A stretch of 64,000 nt of DNA from Allorhodopirellula heiligendammensis (GCF_007860105.1 NZ_SJPU01000002.1:270837-334836), one strand, 5' to 3'. Positions 1 to 9,652 are shown, numbered from the stretch's first letter. The notes: generated by a model not told the origin, from the letters alone. Translations and numbers: made by a program.

Positions 1-213
1 ATTAAACCGGGATTTACCTACGGTGAAACCGACCCGGTTGGCTATACCGCGACGACCAATCCCGTCCAGCTACGAGATCTTCACGCCACGCTGCTGCACC
101 TGCTCGGTTTCGACTACCAACAGCTGTCATACCCATTCAAAGGGCTCGATCAAAAACTCACCGGAGTAAAACCCACCCGGTTGGTCAAAGAGATACTTAG
201 CGATAACGCTTGA
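1..213 (+). CDS. DUF1501 family protein, C-terminal fragment
   Basis: The frame is open from the first base to a TGA at 211-213 and gives 70 residues; the start lies outside the window. The tail contains a Gly-Glu-Thr-Asp/Val-Gly-Tyr segment, then LRDLHATLLHLLGFDYQQL, then a Phe-x-Gly-x-Asp-x-x-Leu-Thr stretch. This is the usual C-terminal signature of DUF1501 proteins, the sulfatase-like, usually TAT-exported proteins that planctomycetes carry in many copies next to DUF1549/DUF1553 cytochrome-like partners. The biochemical role of the family is unsettled. It ends about 110 bases before the convergent RND pump gene. Confidence 0.85.
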   Translation: MKPGFTYGETDPVGYTATTNPVQLRDLHATLLHLLGFDYQQLSYPFKGLDQKLTGVKPTRLVKEILSDNA

Positions 214-321
214 GTGGAAAGTGGTAGCTGACGTTCGGGGATCGAGCGGGGCTCCACTGCTGGCTCGCTTCGCCTCGATGACGACTATGGGGAGATGCTC
301 TCTCCAGACTTCGCCAAGTTC

Positions 322-3300
322 TCAAGCAACTTTCCCCACCTGCTCACGCTGCCAGGAATCGGCTGGATTGACCGATATCGCATGGCCACTGATGCCAGCC
401 TTGATGTCCATGAACAAGCGGAATACGGTTGGGACGAATACTAGCGTGAAGATTGTCGAGACCAACAATCCGCCTAATAGCACGCTGCCAAGACCGCGGT
501 ATAGTTCGCTGCCTGATCCTGGAAACAAAACGAGGGGACAGAGACCGAGCACCGTCGTGGCAGTTGTCATGAGGATCGGACGCACGCGGGTCCGGACACT
601 TTCGATGATCGCATCGCGGGCGGGCGTCGATTCTTCTCGCATCAGATTGAGCGATTGGTGCACGATCAAAATAGCATTGTTGACCACCGTACCGATCAAG
701 ATCACAAAGCCGAGCATGGTCAGCACGTCGAGCGGTTGCGGGGTGAGCCCCTGCCACTGCAAATAAACACCGAGGGCACGTAGGCCGAGAATACCGCCCA
801 CGGCGCCGAGCGGGACACTGAGAATAATCACCAATGGATAAATCCAGCTTTCAAACAACGCCGCCATCAACAGATATGTGATCAATAACGCCAACAGCAC
901 GTTCCAACGCAATGACTCCCAGGTGGCGCGAAGTTTGTCAGCGGTGCCCGTCAACGCGATTCTATATCCGCCATCGAGCTGCCCTGAGACGCGTAGCGGT
1001 CCCACGATTTCAGCTTCGATCCGCTCTAACGCATCTTCCAAGGCGAGTTCTGGGGGCGGTGACACCTCGATCGTCACAGCCCGCTGCCGTTCGCGATGAT
1101 TGATCTGCTCTGGACCACTGGCGGGTTCAATCGTCGCCAGAGAAGACAATGGCACCAGGCCGCCCCACGACGTCGCGATGGGTAACGAGTCGAGATCTTG
1201 CAATCGACTCGCTACGTCAGGATTGCCAATCACAGTCAAATCGATCTTGTCTCCCCCGATGAAATAGTCGGCTGCAAAGGCGCCATCGACGAGGGCGTTG
1301 ACGGCATAGCCGAGACTCGACGCATTGAAGCCCATCTGTTCGCTCTGGATCAATCGCGGTTTGACATGGACTTCGGGATTGCTCAAATCGAGACTGGGTA
1401 CGGGACGAGCCTGCGCGTTCGCCACCACCGGATCCCGTGGATTGCCCTGCCGGTCAGGAGCTCCCATGACTTGGCCAATCACTTGGCCCCCCAACGCCAC
1501 GAGCGTTTCCAAATCTGGACCTGTGATTTCAATATCAATCGTGCGTCCTGCCGTCAGTCCCTGCTCGAACAGACTGGATTGCTTGGCGATCACCATCGTG
1601 CCGGGAAGTTTCGATTTGACTGCAGAGATCAGCGGAATCAGCTCGGCCGAGCGAGTTGGGTCGACGGCCCGGACACCCAAGAACACCTGCCGACCGCGAG
1701 CGACGTAGAAGAAATCATAAATTGCGGGATACGGCAATGCAGCCGCCTCGGGACTATCCGGATCAACGTCCCAATATGGCTGGAGGTGTTGTTCGACGAT
1801 CGACCCCAGCGACGTGAGTTCATCCAGGTTGTAGCCCGGCGGCGGCAGAATAATCCCGAACACGAGATTCCGGTTCCCGGTGGGCAGATACTCGACTTTC
1901 GGCCAAGCCGCGTAGCTGATCGCAATGGTCGCGGCGAGCAGACCGACCACGAGCGCGAGCCGTCGAAACAGGGTCCGCTGTACGAATTGATTCAGCCCGA
2001 CGACTCCGTTGACAAATGAACCAGCGACCGAGTTAATCGGCGCAACCAGTCGCTCGCCCAATGACGGCCGCGTCGTGGCGGCGTTTGCCACAGGCTGCGT
2101 GTCAGCTGATGTCATCTGCTCGATCTCGTCCCGCGCCGGTGCTTCATCGTCACCCCAGGCGTGATCGCGCAGCAGACGAGCGGTGGCGGTTGGGATGACT
2201 GTCAGACTGATGATCAGCGACAATCCCACCGCCGCGCTGATAGCCAACGCGATGTCACGGAACAATTGCCCGGCCTCTTCTTCGACAAACAGCACAGGCA
2301 AGAAGACCGCGAGCGTCGTCAGAGTCGACGCCAATACGGCACCATAGACCTCCTTCGTACCGCGAAACGCTGCGGTCATCGGTCGATCGCCATTTTGATA
2401 ATGACGGAAAATATTTTCCAACACGACCACCGCGTTATCGACGAGCATCCCCACGGCGAACGCCATCCCGGCCAAACTGATCACGTTGAGTGATCGCCCC
2501 CACAGATTGAGCAGTAGGAACGTGCCGACGATACTAATCGGGATCGCCAATCCCACCACCAAAGCTCCTCGAGCGAACCAGAATCCCGCGATCAAGATCA
2601 AACCCAGTGTGACGACGAACAACCATGGATTCAAAAAGGTAGCAGCAATGGCCGACGCTGCGATGGCAGGCACAAATACCAGGGTGCGAACACTCATGTG
2701 CAAAAATAACATCAGCACCACCATGGTCAGTGTACCGCCGACCAGAATGTTTTGATTGACCAGTCCAACGGATGCGTCGATATACTCAGTTTCGTCGTAG
2801 ACTTGAGTTAATTGCAGTTCCCTCGCGGGCAGCACTTCGTCGTTGAGTTCATCGACCGCGGCCCGGATCCCCTCCATGACCTCGAGCACGTTGGCCCCCG
2901 TTTGCCGCAACGCGTTGATGGCGATGGCGTTTTCACCAAATCGGCGAACCAGCCCATCGGGTTTTTTAAAGCCCAGCTTGACGTCGGCGACATCACTCAC
3001 AAAAACGGGAGAGCCGCCATCCATCGTTAAAACCTGGGCGGCGACTTCCTCGGGGCTGCGAAATTGGTTGATCGTACGGACGACATAGCGTCTTTTGCCT
3101 TCCCAGTAATCACCCGCCGAGGTGTCCTGGTTCTGATTTCGCAGGACACGGCGGACATCGTCGATGGTGAGCTGCCGTGCGGCGAGCTGTTGGGGGTCGA
3201 TGACGACCTGCATTTCCTCTTCGAGCCCGCCGAGCACGTTCGCATCTGACACGCCGCCAACGCGTTCAAGTCGAGCCTCGATAAAATCTTCCGCAAATCG

Positions 3301-3918
3301 CCGCATCTCGGGAACGTTGACGTTGGGCGGTAGCAGGACTTGCAAGCCCGGGTGCTGTTCCGCGGCCTCCTTCAGACGCATTAACCGCAGACCCGTGTTC
3401 TTGGTTTCGATGACCGGGCGGAGCGGCTCACGAAGGTCCGGATGCGACTCGGCAAAGGCGGTGAGTTCTTCAAGTTCGGGCTGGACAGCCGAGAGAATCA
3501 ACCACGCGATGGGCCGGTCCGATGAATTGCTAGTCGAAATGACTGGCTGGTCAGCTTCCTCGGGGTACTGCGGCACCTGCTGTAAACGGCTGTTGACCTT
3601 CAACAACGCCTCTTCCATGTTGGTGCCGACGAGAAATTCCATCGTGATCCGAGCGGACGAGTCGAGCGATTCGCTGGTCATCTTCGTCACGCCCTCGACG
3701 CTTTTGAGCTGCTCCTCCTGCTCCTGAACGATCTCCCGCTCAATCTCCTGAGGACTCGCCCCGGGCCAACGCGTTTCGATACTCAACGTCGGCGTCTGAA
3801 CCTCCGGAATCAATTGCATCGGCATCCGCAGCAGCGCAATCGCGCCGAACAGAATCAACAAAATCGCACCGACGGCAACTTTGACGGGGTTGCGCAGGCA
3901 GGCTTCGATAGGATGCAT
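322..3918 (-). CDS. RND-type efflux transporter (AcrB/HAE1 family) with extra insertions
   Basis: This is an inner-membrane RND pump of 1198 aa; typical AcrB-type pumps are about 1040 aa. TM1 is at residues 13-30, followed by a porter domain, a TM bundle with the proton-relay motif GMLVDNAVVV (490-499), a second porter half, and a final TM bundle near residues 1030-1180. Two stretches exceed the AcrB pattern. One is about 50 residues in the first porter half (145-200). The other is an additional hydrophobic stretch (about 410-450) between the usual TM2 and TM3. No periplasmic adaptor or outer-membrane factor gene lies beside it. The substrate is unknown. The family assignment is firm, but the specificity is not. 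Confidence 0.93.
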   Translation of the reverse strand: MHPIEACLRNPVKVAVGAILLILFGAIALLRMPMQLIPEVQTPTLSIETRWPGASPQEIEREIVQEQEEQLKSVEGVTKMTSESLDSSARITMEFLVGTNMEEALLKVNSRLQQVPQYPEEADQPVISTSNSSDRPIAWLILSAVQPELEELTAFAESHPDLREPLRPVIETKNTGLRLMRLKEAAEQHPGLQVLLPPNVNVPEMRRFAEDFIEARLERVGGVSDANVLGGLEEEMQVVIDPQQLAARQLTIDDVRRVLRNQNQDTSAGDYWEGKRRYVVRTINQFRSPEEVAAQVLTMDGGSPVFVSDVADVKLGFKKPDGLVRRFGENAIAINALRQTGANVLEVMEGIRAAVDELNDEVLPARELQLTQVYDETEYIDASVGLVNQNILVGGTLTMVVLMLFLHMSVRTLVFVPAIAASAIAATFLNPWLFVVTLGLILIAGFWFARGALVVGLAIPISIVGTFLLLNLWGRSLNVISLAGMAFAVGMLVDNAVVVLENIFRHYQNGDRPMTAAFRGTKEVYGAVLASTLTTLAVFLPVLFVEEEAGQLFRDIALAISAAVGLSLIISLTVIPTATARLLRDHAWGDDEAPARDEIEQMTSADTQPVANAATTRPSLGERLVAPINSVAGSFVNGVVGLNQFVQRTLFRRLALVVGLLAATIAISYAAWPKVEYLPTGNRNLVFGIILPPPGYNLDELTSLGSIVEQHLQPYWDVDPDSPEAAALPYPAIYDFFYVARGRQVFLGVRAVDPTRSAELIPLISAVKSKLPGTMVIAKQSSLFEQGLTAGRTIDIEITGPDLETLVALGGQVIGQVMGAPDRQGNPRDPVVANAQARPVPSLDLSNPEVHVKPRLIQSEQMGFNASSLGYAVNALVDGAFAADYFIGGDKIDLTVIGNPDVASRLQDLDSLPIATSWGGLVPLSSLATIEPASGPEQINHRERQRAVTIEVSPPPELALEDALERIEAEIVGPLRVSGQLDGGYRIALTGTADKLRATWESLRWNVLLALLITYLLMAALFESWIYPLVIILSVPLGAVGGILGLRALGVYLQWQGLTPQPLDVLTMLGFVILIGTVVNNAILIVHQSLNLMREESTPARDAIIESVRTRVRPILMTTATTVLGLCPLVLFPGSGSELYRGLGSVLLGGLLVSTIFTLVFVPTVFRLFMDIKAGISGHAISVNPADSWQREQVGKVA

Positions 3919-4224
3919 AGAATGATGGGGGTGCCGGGAGGTTCAGTGAACAGAGTGAGCAGAGAGATCAGTGAGAGCTGCCTGCGAGTTCAATCCCGTT
4001 CGCTCAGCTCGTGACGACGCTTGCGTGAGCAAGTTCGCTCGTGCTGACATCACCGGATGACGCTTCGGCACGGTGTCCTTTTCGAGACTCGACGAACAAA
4101 CCGAGATGCGGCAATTGTAACTACCTCGCCGAATCGCGTCGAATTGACGCGAACATCGATCTCGGCAGCAACTCACGGTACCGCGGATTGTGCGGGCAGG
4201 CCTCCGGTCGCTAGACTCTTTCCC
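3919..4224. other. Divergent intergenic region, no gene seen
   Basis: About 300 bases separate the divergently read efflux pump and acyltransferase genes. An in-frame extension of the acyltransferase reaches back to 4057, but those residues are low-complexity and unlike the family, so I treat it as non-coding. Promoters for both genes must lie here; I could not identify clear -35/-10 boxes. Confidence 0.5.
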
Positions 4225-4830
4225 ATGACCCTCACCAGCCATGCGATCGTGCTGTTGGCGAAGCTGTTCAGTGGATTCACCGTCCGCTGGATCGATTGCC
4301 AGCCAGACACCTGCCAGCGGATTTATTTCGCCAATCATACCAGTCACCTCGATGCGGTGGTGCTATGGTCGGCGCTACCGCGGGAGATCCGGGCGCTGAC
4401 ACGGCCTGTAGCGGCGAAAGATTATTGGAGTGGCGGTTGGTTCAAGCCACATATCGCACAGAGCTTCAATGCCCTGCTGATCGATCGCCAGGAAATTAAG
4501 GTTCACAAGAGCCCGATCGACAGCATGATTCGGCAAATGGGCGATATCTACTCGCTGATCTTGTTTCCCGAAGGTGGTCGCAGCGGAGGGGAAGAAATGA
4601 GCAGTTTCAAAAGCGGCTTGTACTATCTGGGCAAAAAACGACCGGATCTGGAACTCGTCCCAGTCTACATGGAAAACCTCAACCGCATCTTGCCGCGTGG
4701 CGAGATCCTGCCCGTTCCGCTGCTATCCTGCATCACCATCGGACCACCGATCTTCTTAGAAGCGGGCGAGCCCAAGACGGACTTCCTTCGTCGCGCTCGT
4801 CAATCAGTGCTGCAGCTCAAAGATCGATAA
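4225..4830 (+). CDS. 1-acyl-sn-glycerol-3-phosphate acyltransferase-like protein (PlsC family)
   Basis: About 201 aa from the ATG at 4225. It carries the family motifs NHTSHLDAV (the H-x4-D catalytic pair) and FPEGGRS (the phosphate-binding FPEGTRS motif), followed by a Lys-Ser-Gly-Leu segment and a Pro-Val-Tyr motif typical of PlsC-type enzymes. The family transfers acyl chains to lysophosphatidic acid or related lysolipids at the inner membrane. The frame is open upstream to 4057, but the motif spacing and a short hydrophobic N-terminus favour 4225. It is monocistronic and converges on fliO. Which lysolipid it acylates cannot be read from the sequence. Confidence 0.85.
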   Translation: MTLTSHAIVLLAKLFSGFTVRWIDCQPDTCQRIYFANHTSHLDAVVLWSALPREIRALTRPVAAKDYWSGGWFKPHIAQSFNALLIDRQEIKVHKSPIDSMIRQMGDIYSLILFPEGGRSGGEEMSSFKSGLYYLGKKRPDLELVPVYMENLNRILPRGEILPVPLLSCITIGPPIFLEAGEPKTDFLRRARQSVLQLKDR

Positions 4831-4934
4831 ACCGCTTGAGTAGTTGCCTGGCGTGTACTTTCGCGTGACACAACTTCTCTCGCTTGATATCAAGCCACTC
4901 TAAACATGTTTGCCAACGACCTCCGCCAGCAACG

Positions 4935-5720
4935 TTACACCGTTGCAAACAATCGGCCTGACTGCCGCGCCGATGGGACTTGCGGTACCGGGTCGGCTGA
5001 CGGGCGGGCCGGCTCACGTTCGACCTCGCGTAGCGTTCGTTGAAACGCCTCGCGGGCATCTGCGGAACAGCTCGCGATCAGCTCGTGGACTTCCTCGGGA
5101 TGAGTGACTTCGGTGATGGGAGTAATCCCTGTGGCCGTTTGACTGAGCACGAGGATTCGCCGGCCACATTTGACGAGCAGTAGCTTGGTCCGTGGGTCCA
5201 GCATCACATGTCCCAGTGGAGTCAACGCCCCAGCGGGCAATGGCTTGGCCGCACTGGCTCGACCACCGAACTTTCTGCCCGCCCACACCAGGCCACTGAA
5301 CAGTGCGAGCACGATAGCGAGACTCGACGCGACTGTAACGAGCGGCGCCATCATCTTCGAGCGCGATGACTCCGGTGTCGGCAGCAACGCCAGTTCCTCG
5401 GTGACGCTGTCATCGGTAAACTCATCAAAACGCGAGCCGCTACCATCTACACGACTCGCGGAGGCATCCACCACTCGGTAGGACGGCGACTCCGTCGCGG
5501 ACGACAATGCACGGTTACGAGACTCCTGCGCACGAGGTGCGAGAGTCGGGAAACCACCACTGCGTGCGACAACGGATACATCGCTACCACGGCCCGTGGA
5601 ATCGTCAGCGAAAACGGATTGGTCGGCAACTGAAAACGCCACCACAACGGCCAGGAACAGCGATATCGAGCCCGTGACGAAATGGCTGGTTGCGTAACGC
5701 TGATTGGATAAGCTGTTCAC
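4935..5720 (-). CDS. fliO: Flagellar biosynthesis protein FliO
   Basis: 261 aa from a GTG at 5720 that shares a GTGA with the fliN stop, which is why I prefer it over the ATG at 5756. An N-terminal hydrophobic segment (about residues 13-36 from the GTG) looks like a signal peptide or first TM. A Ser/Asp-rich periplasmic stretch follows, then a second TM ([20 protein letters not shown]) and a cytoplasmic FliO domain with [20 protein letters not shown]. FliO helps assemble the FliP core of the flagellar type III export gate. It is longer than enterobacterial FliO because of the periplasmic linker. No fliP, fliQ or fliR follows. Confidence 0.85.
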   Translation of the reverse strand: MNSLSNQRYATSHFVTGSISLFLAVVVAFSVADQSVFADDSTGRGSDVSVVARSGGFPTLAPRAQESRNRALSSATESPSYRVVDASASRVDGSGSRFDEFTDDSVTEELALLPTPESSRSKMMAPLVTVASSLAIVLALFSGLVWAGRKFGGRASAAKPLPAGALTPLGHVMLDPRTKLLLVKCGRRILVLSQTATGITPITEVTHPEEVHELIASCSADAREAFQRTLREVEREPARPSADPVPQVPSARQSGRLFATV

Positions 5721-6136
5721 TCGACGGCTCCCAACAATTCGGTGACGCGGACGCAAAACTGATCATTCATGACGAGCACCTCACCCCGGGCGATCAGTCG
5801 TTCGTTGGCGAAAATATCGACAGGGTCGCCCGCGAGTTTACTGAGCATCACCACACTGCCGCGGCGTAGCCGCAACACCTCCTCGAGACGCATCAGGGTT
5901 CGTCCGAGTTCGACCCGCAGATCCAATTCGACTTCATCGAGCATCTCCATTGGATTTTCGACTTGGTCGACATCCGAAGGCGAGAGTTCGCCCAATGCAA
6001 ACGGCCGCAGCAACTCCGCCGGCTCAGGGACATCTTCACCCGTCGCGGCACAGAGCGACTGCGAAGCCTCGTCGAGCAAGGCTTCGAGATCGTCCATATT
6101 GAGCTGGTCCTGCGTGTCGCTTTCCGTCGTGCTCAC
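5717..6136 (-). CDS. fliN: Flagellar motor switch protein FliN
   Basis: 139 aa. The C-terminal 75 residues form a SpoA domain: [20 protein letters not shown], then [26 protein letters not shown] and a final VRVTELL, the classic FliN/YscQ pattern. The N-terminal half is acidic and poorly conserved, as usual. FliN forms the lower C-ring of the flagellar switch and helps dock export cargo. It is coupled to fliO by a 4-base overlap. About 830 bases without a convincing large gene lie upstream, so this pair seems to have its own promoter. Confidence 0.93.
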   Translation of the reverse strand: MSTTESDTQDQLNMDDLEALLDEASQSLCAATGEDVPEPAELLRPFALGELSPSDVDQVENPMEMLDEVELDLRVELGRTLMRLEEVLRLRRGSVVMLSKLAGDPVDIFANERLIARGEVLVMNDQFCVRVTELLGAVE

Positions 6137-6502
6137 GGCAACGTCCTAAGGGCTGTTGATAACTCGATTGTGCGGTGTCTTCACATGCTCGGCTATCGCT
6201 AAACTCCGCCAAAAATGCAACCCCAATCTACCGTTGGAGCGAATCCGAGTGCATGACCGGGTTTGCGGAGGTGGATTTCTACCATGACTTTGCCGCCCAA
6301 AACTGCTATAACATTCAATTCACAATGGCGCATCCCGTCTCAGCAGGAATAGAGGCACTCTTCGAACTGCTGGTTCGATATGGGTAGGAGTCCGGTCGCT
6401 CCCGAATGTGACTTCGATGGATAGGACACTCTCACATCGAGCTCGTTTTATTCGTCATCGCTCCAATCGCGAATGCTCCGCAATTTTTTTGAGTGCATAT
6501 CA

Positions 6503-6706
6503 ATGACGAACCAGCTGACTGAAAACTTCCGCTGCGCCAATCACTTCCCAGCCGAAACGATTCGTATTCGACTTGCGGCAGATGGAATCACGGCGTTTGT
6601 TTGCGGTGACGATACCGCTACCTCCATGACGATTGGGTGGGGTAGTTTCCACACGGGACTTGTCATGGGGGATGTCGGGGTGGCTGATGGCGAGGAGGCC
6701 ACGTAG
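6503..6706 (+). CDS. Possible small DUF2007-like protein, perhaps truncated
   Basis: A 67-residue frame starting at the ATG at 6503. The stretch with Ala-Glu-Thr-Ile-Arg-Ile-Arg-Leu-Ala-Ala-Asp-Gly-Ile-Thr-Ala-Phe-Val resembles the start of DUF2007 (putative signal-transducing) domains, in which a short helix precedes a Gly-Ile-x-Ala-Phe strand. The usual C-terminal half is poorly matched, so this may be a remnant or a chance ORF. There is no good ribosome-binding site. Treat it as a candidate only. Confidence 0.27.
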   Translation: MTNQLTENFRCANHFPAETIRIRLAADGITAFVCGDDTATSMTIGWGSFHTGLVMGDVGVADGEEAT

Positions 6707-6774
6707 AAACCTGCAGAGGACAGGCAACGTCGTTAAACAGCCTGTTGAGTTAGTCGCTTTCGCTGTCCAAATGC

Positions 6775-6840
6775 ACTAATACTGACCCGGTGCGCAAGCG
6801 AGGGACGAGATGGACTGCCTCGTTGGCGCGTCAGATTAGT
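6775..6840. repeat. Imperfect inverted repeat, REP/MITE-like
   Basis: The outer arms ACTAAT and ATTAGT pair perfectly. Inside them CTGAC pairs with GTCAG, GCGC pairs with GCGC, and CGAGG pairs with CCTCG, leaving a short central loop and a few bulges. The 66-base unit could form a long hairpin in DNA or RNA. It looks like a dispersed palindromic element rather than a terminator, because it has no T-run and no gene end lies beside it. Whether it recurs in the genome cannot be seen here. Confidence 0.5.
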
Positions 6841-6966
6841 AAAGCAACATCGTTTAACTCTAGAGCCATGGAAATGTCGAAAATGTTCGGAGGCCAACAA
6901 TTTGTCGATTGACCTATACTGGTGCTGTGGCAATGAGCGTGCGAGTTCCTGTCGGTCGCAGTCTTG

Positions 6967-8640
6967 ATGACGTTTCGTAGTTCCGACGAGTCGGGATTCG
7001 TCGAAAGAGTTCCCGCAGATCGGTGGCGAGTGCCGTGGTGGGAACGCGGGGTGATTTATCAGGTGTACCCCCGGTCGTTTCAGGACAGTAATGCGGACGG
7101 CATCGGTGATCTCGCTGGCATCGAGTCGCGACTGGATTATCTAGCTAGTCTCGGAGTCGATGCGATCTGGTTGTCGCCTATCTTCCCCTCCCCCATGGCG
7201 GATTTCGGATACGACGTTGCCGACTACTGTGACGTCGACCCCATATTCGGTGATCTCGCTGGGTTCGATCGGCTGCTTTTAGCGGTCCACAAGCACGGGC
7301 TAAAGCTTCTGCTTGACTTCGTCCCCAACCATTCGTCTGACCAACATCCATGGTTTGTCGAAAGTCGAACATCGCGAGAGAACGCTAAAAGGGATTGGTA
7401 CATCTGGCGAGATCCGGCCCCCGGCGGAGGGCCTCCGAACAATTGGATCAGTGACTTCGGAGGCTCGTCATGGCAGTGGGACGAAACCACCGGCCAATAT
7501 TACCTGCACGCTTTCCTGAAGTCGCAACCCGACCTTAACTGGCGTTCGTCTGAGGTTCGCGAAGCGATGATGTCGGTGCTGAAATTTTGGTTTGATCGCG
7601 GCGTGGACGGATTTCGGATCGACGTGCTATGGCACATCATTAAGGCCGAAACGCTGCCCGATAATCCGATCAATGCGGATTGGGACCCCTGTCGCACCCA
7701 GCGTGACCAGCTGATCCAACTCCATTCGACTGATCAACCGGAAGCGCACGCGATCTCGGCCGAGTTCCGCGCCCTCGCGGACAGTTACCAAGACCGGGTG
7801 CTGATCGGTGAGATCGCTTTGCCTAATGATCGCCTCGCTCGTTGGTACGGTACGCCGGCACAACCTCAGGTGCATCTGCCATTTAATTTTCAACTCATCG
7901 AAAGTGAATGGGATGCCGCTGTGCTCAGGCTGAAGATTGCCAACTACGAAACTTCATTGCCGGAATTCGGTTGGCCTAACTGGGTAATGGGAAGCCACGA
8001 CGCAGCAAGGATCGCGGCCCGGCTCGGCGACGCCCAGGCACGCGTTGCAGCAATGCTGTTGCTGACTCTTCGAGGTACCCCCACGCTGTATCAGGGGGAC
8101 GAAATTGGCATCGGCGAGGTCGTCATTCCGCCCGACCGGGTACGTGACCCGCAGGATCTGCGTCAGCCCAACTTGGGGATTGGTCGCGATCGATCGCGTA
8201 CCCCCATCCCGTGGGATGCAACCGCCTATGGTGGGTTTAGCACGGTCGATCCCTGGCTGCCACTCAACGAAGATTGGCGGGAACGTAATATCGCGGCGCA
8301 AGCTGAAGACACTGACTCGCTACTGACGCTCTACCGTCGCCTGCTAACTCTGCGGCGTTCTTGCGAAGCGCTCGCGATCGGCGATATGACACTTGTCGGC
8401 GCCGCCGACGAAGTGCTCGTCTACCAGCGGCGGTATGCTGGTGACGGACTGTTGGTCGTGCTGAACCTGACTCACGAATTGCAGGCCCTAACGCTGCCGA
8501 ATCATACCGAGGTCATCGAAGTTCTCGCTTCGACACTGCCGCCATCCATCGCGAAGCCAACCCATTGGGTACTTCATCAGATGGAGGGGCTCCTCGCCCC
8601 TGACGAAGGTCTCGTACTACGGCTGAAAGAGAAAAACTGA
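6967..8640 (+). CDS. GH13 alpha-glucosidase/oligo-1,6-glucosidase-like enzyme
   Basis: About 557 aa from the ATG at 6967 (an in-frame TTG lies just before it). A TIM-barrel start with IYQVYPRSFQDSNADGIGDL is diagnostic of GH13 exo-glucosidases. DFVPNHSS is region I, DGFRIDV holds the nucleophile Asp (about residue 219), LIGEIAL holds the acid/base Glu (about 282), and GSHDAAR holds the third Asp (about 345). In most relatives the last motif is NHD; here Ser replaces Asn. It probably hydrolyses or transglycosylates short alpha-glucosides in the cytoplasm, since I see no signal peptide. A GT4 gene starts one base after its stop, so the two form an operon. Confidence 0.9.
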   Translation: MTFRSSDESGFVERVPADRWRVPWWERGVIYQVYPRSFQDSNADGIGDLAGIESRLDYLASLGVDAIWLSPIFPSPMADFGYDVADYCDVDPIFGDLAGFDRLLLAVHKHGLKLLLDFVPNHSSDQHPWFVESRTSRENAKRDWYIWRDPAPGGGPPNNWISDFGGSSWQWDETTGQYYLHAFLKSQPDLNWRSSEVREAMMSVLKFWFDRGVDGFRIDVLWHIIKAETLPDNPINADWDPCRTQRDQLIQLHSTDQPEAHAISAEFRALADSYQDRVLIGEIALPNDRLARWYGTPAQPQVHLPFNFQLIESEWDAAVLRLKIANYETSLPEFGWPNWVMGSHDAARIAARLGDAQARVAAMLLLTLRGTPTLYQGDEIGIGEVVIPPDRVRDPQDLRQPNLGIGRDRSRTPIPWDATAYGGFSTVDPWLPLNEDWRERNIAAQAEDTDSLLTLYRRLLTLRRSCEALAIGDMTLVGAADEVLVYQRRYAGDGLLVVLNLTHELQALTLPNHTEVIEVLASTLPPSIAKPTHWVLHQMEGLLAPDEGLVLRLKEKN

Positions 8641-8641
8641 T

Positions 8642-9652
8642 ATGCGTATCGCGATGTTGGCTCCGATTGCATGGCGCACGCCGCCGAGAAGCTACGGCCC
8701 CTGGGAGCTCGTCACGAGCATGCTGACCGAGGCGCTCGTCGAGCGAGGAGTGGACGTGACGCTATTCGCCACGCTCGATAGCATTACGAGAGGAACGCTC
8801 GCTGGCGTTGTACCAGCACCATATGGCGACGATTCATCAATCGACGCCAAAGTCTGGGAGTTTCGCCACTTAGCCCATCTCTTCGAACAGGCCCATCGAT
8901 TTGACCTGATTCACAATCAGGCGGACTTCCCGGCTCACGCATTCTCGCGTCTGACCGACACGCCGATCGTGACGACGATCCATGGTTTTTCGTCCAAGCG
9001 AATTCTGCCGATGTATGCGGAATACCAAGACGTGGTGCATTACGTCGCCATCAGCGACGCTGATCGCTGCCCCGACCTGCGGTACGCTGCGACAATCCAC
9101 CATGGCATTCCTATTGACGATTTCCCATTCAATCCGATCGGGAGTGATGCTCTGCTGTTCTTCGGTCGCATCCATCCCGACAAAGGCGCTGCAGAGGCGA
9201 TCGCCGTGGCCCGCGCAAGTGGGCGCCATCTGCACATGTACGGGATCGTGCAGGACGCGGACTATTATCAGCGGGAGGTTTTGCCGACCGCCGATGGGAC
9301 GACGGTAACCTATCACGGCGCTGTCGGCGGGATGCGACGGCTAACCGCGCTTGGCGACGCGCGGGCGCTGTTGCATCTTATCAATTTTGAAGAACCATTC
9401 GGACTGTCGGTCATCGAGTCCATGGCGTGCGGCACACCCGTCATCGCCTCGCGCCGGGGCTCGATGCCTGAGCTGATTGAGCATGGTGTCACTGGCTTTC
9501 TTGTCGACAGTCTCGCTGAGGCAAATCAAGCGATCGAGCGAATTGACGAGATTGACCGAACTACCGTCCGCCGCACCGTCGCTAACCGATTCGGGATCGA
9601 CCGGATGGCGGATGCCTATCTGAATCTGTATCAGCGCATTGTCGGCGTCTAA
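8642..9652 (+). CDS. Glycosyltransferase family 4 protein
   Basis: 336 aa with a GT-B fold. The N-terminal domain begins MRIAMLAPIAWRTPPRSYGP with a Gly-containing donor loop. The C-terminal domain carries FFGRIHPDKG and the GT4 nucleotide-sugar motif FEEPFGLSVIESMACGTPVI, which contains the E-x7-E pair, then a Pro-Glu-Leu-Ile/Gly-Val-Thr-Gly-Phe-Leu-Val segment. It starts one base after the GH13 stop, so the two are almost certainly co-transcribed and may act on the same alpha-glucoside. Acceptor and donor are unknown. No membrane segment is seen. Confidence 0.87.
   Translation: MRIAMLAPIAWRTPPRSYGPWELVTSMLTEALVERGVDVTLFATLDSITRGTLAGVVPAPYGDDSSIDAKVWEFRHLAHLFEQAHRFDLIHNQADFPAHAFSRLTDTPIVTTIHGFSSKRILPMYAEYQDVVHYVAISDADRCPDLRYAATIHHGIPIDDFPFNPIGSDALLFFGRIHPDKGAAEAIAVARASGRHLHMYGIVQDADYYQREVLPTADGTTVTYHGAVGGMRRLTALGDARALLHLINFEEPFGLSVIESMACGTPVIASRRGSMPELIEHGVTGFLVDSLAEANQAIERIDEIDRTTVRRTVANRFGIDRMADAYLNLYQRIVGV

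Larger units (their letters stand above)
6137..6966. other. Long intergenic region with a palindromic element
   Basis: This 830-base stretch between fliN and the glucosidase holds one weak small ORF (6503-6706) and one imperfect inverted repeat (6775-6840), both listed separately. I see no other coding frame with family signal, no tRNA and no mobile-element gene. Confidence 0.5.

Noticed and set aside
4057-4224. N-terminal extension of the acyltransferase
   Set aside because: The 56 residues encoded upstream of 4225 are low in family similarity and no ribosome-binding site precedes 4057.
6175-6387. 70-residue ORF in the fliN upstream gap
   Set aside because: No family signal, no ribosome-binding site, and composition like intergenic DNA.
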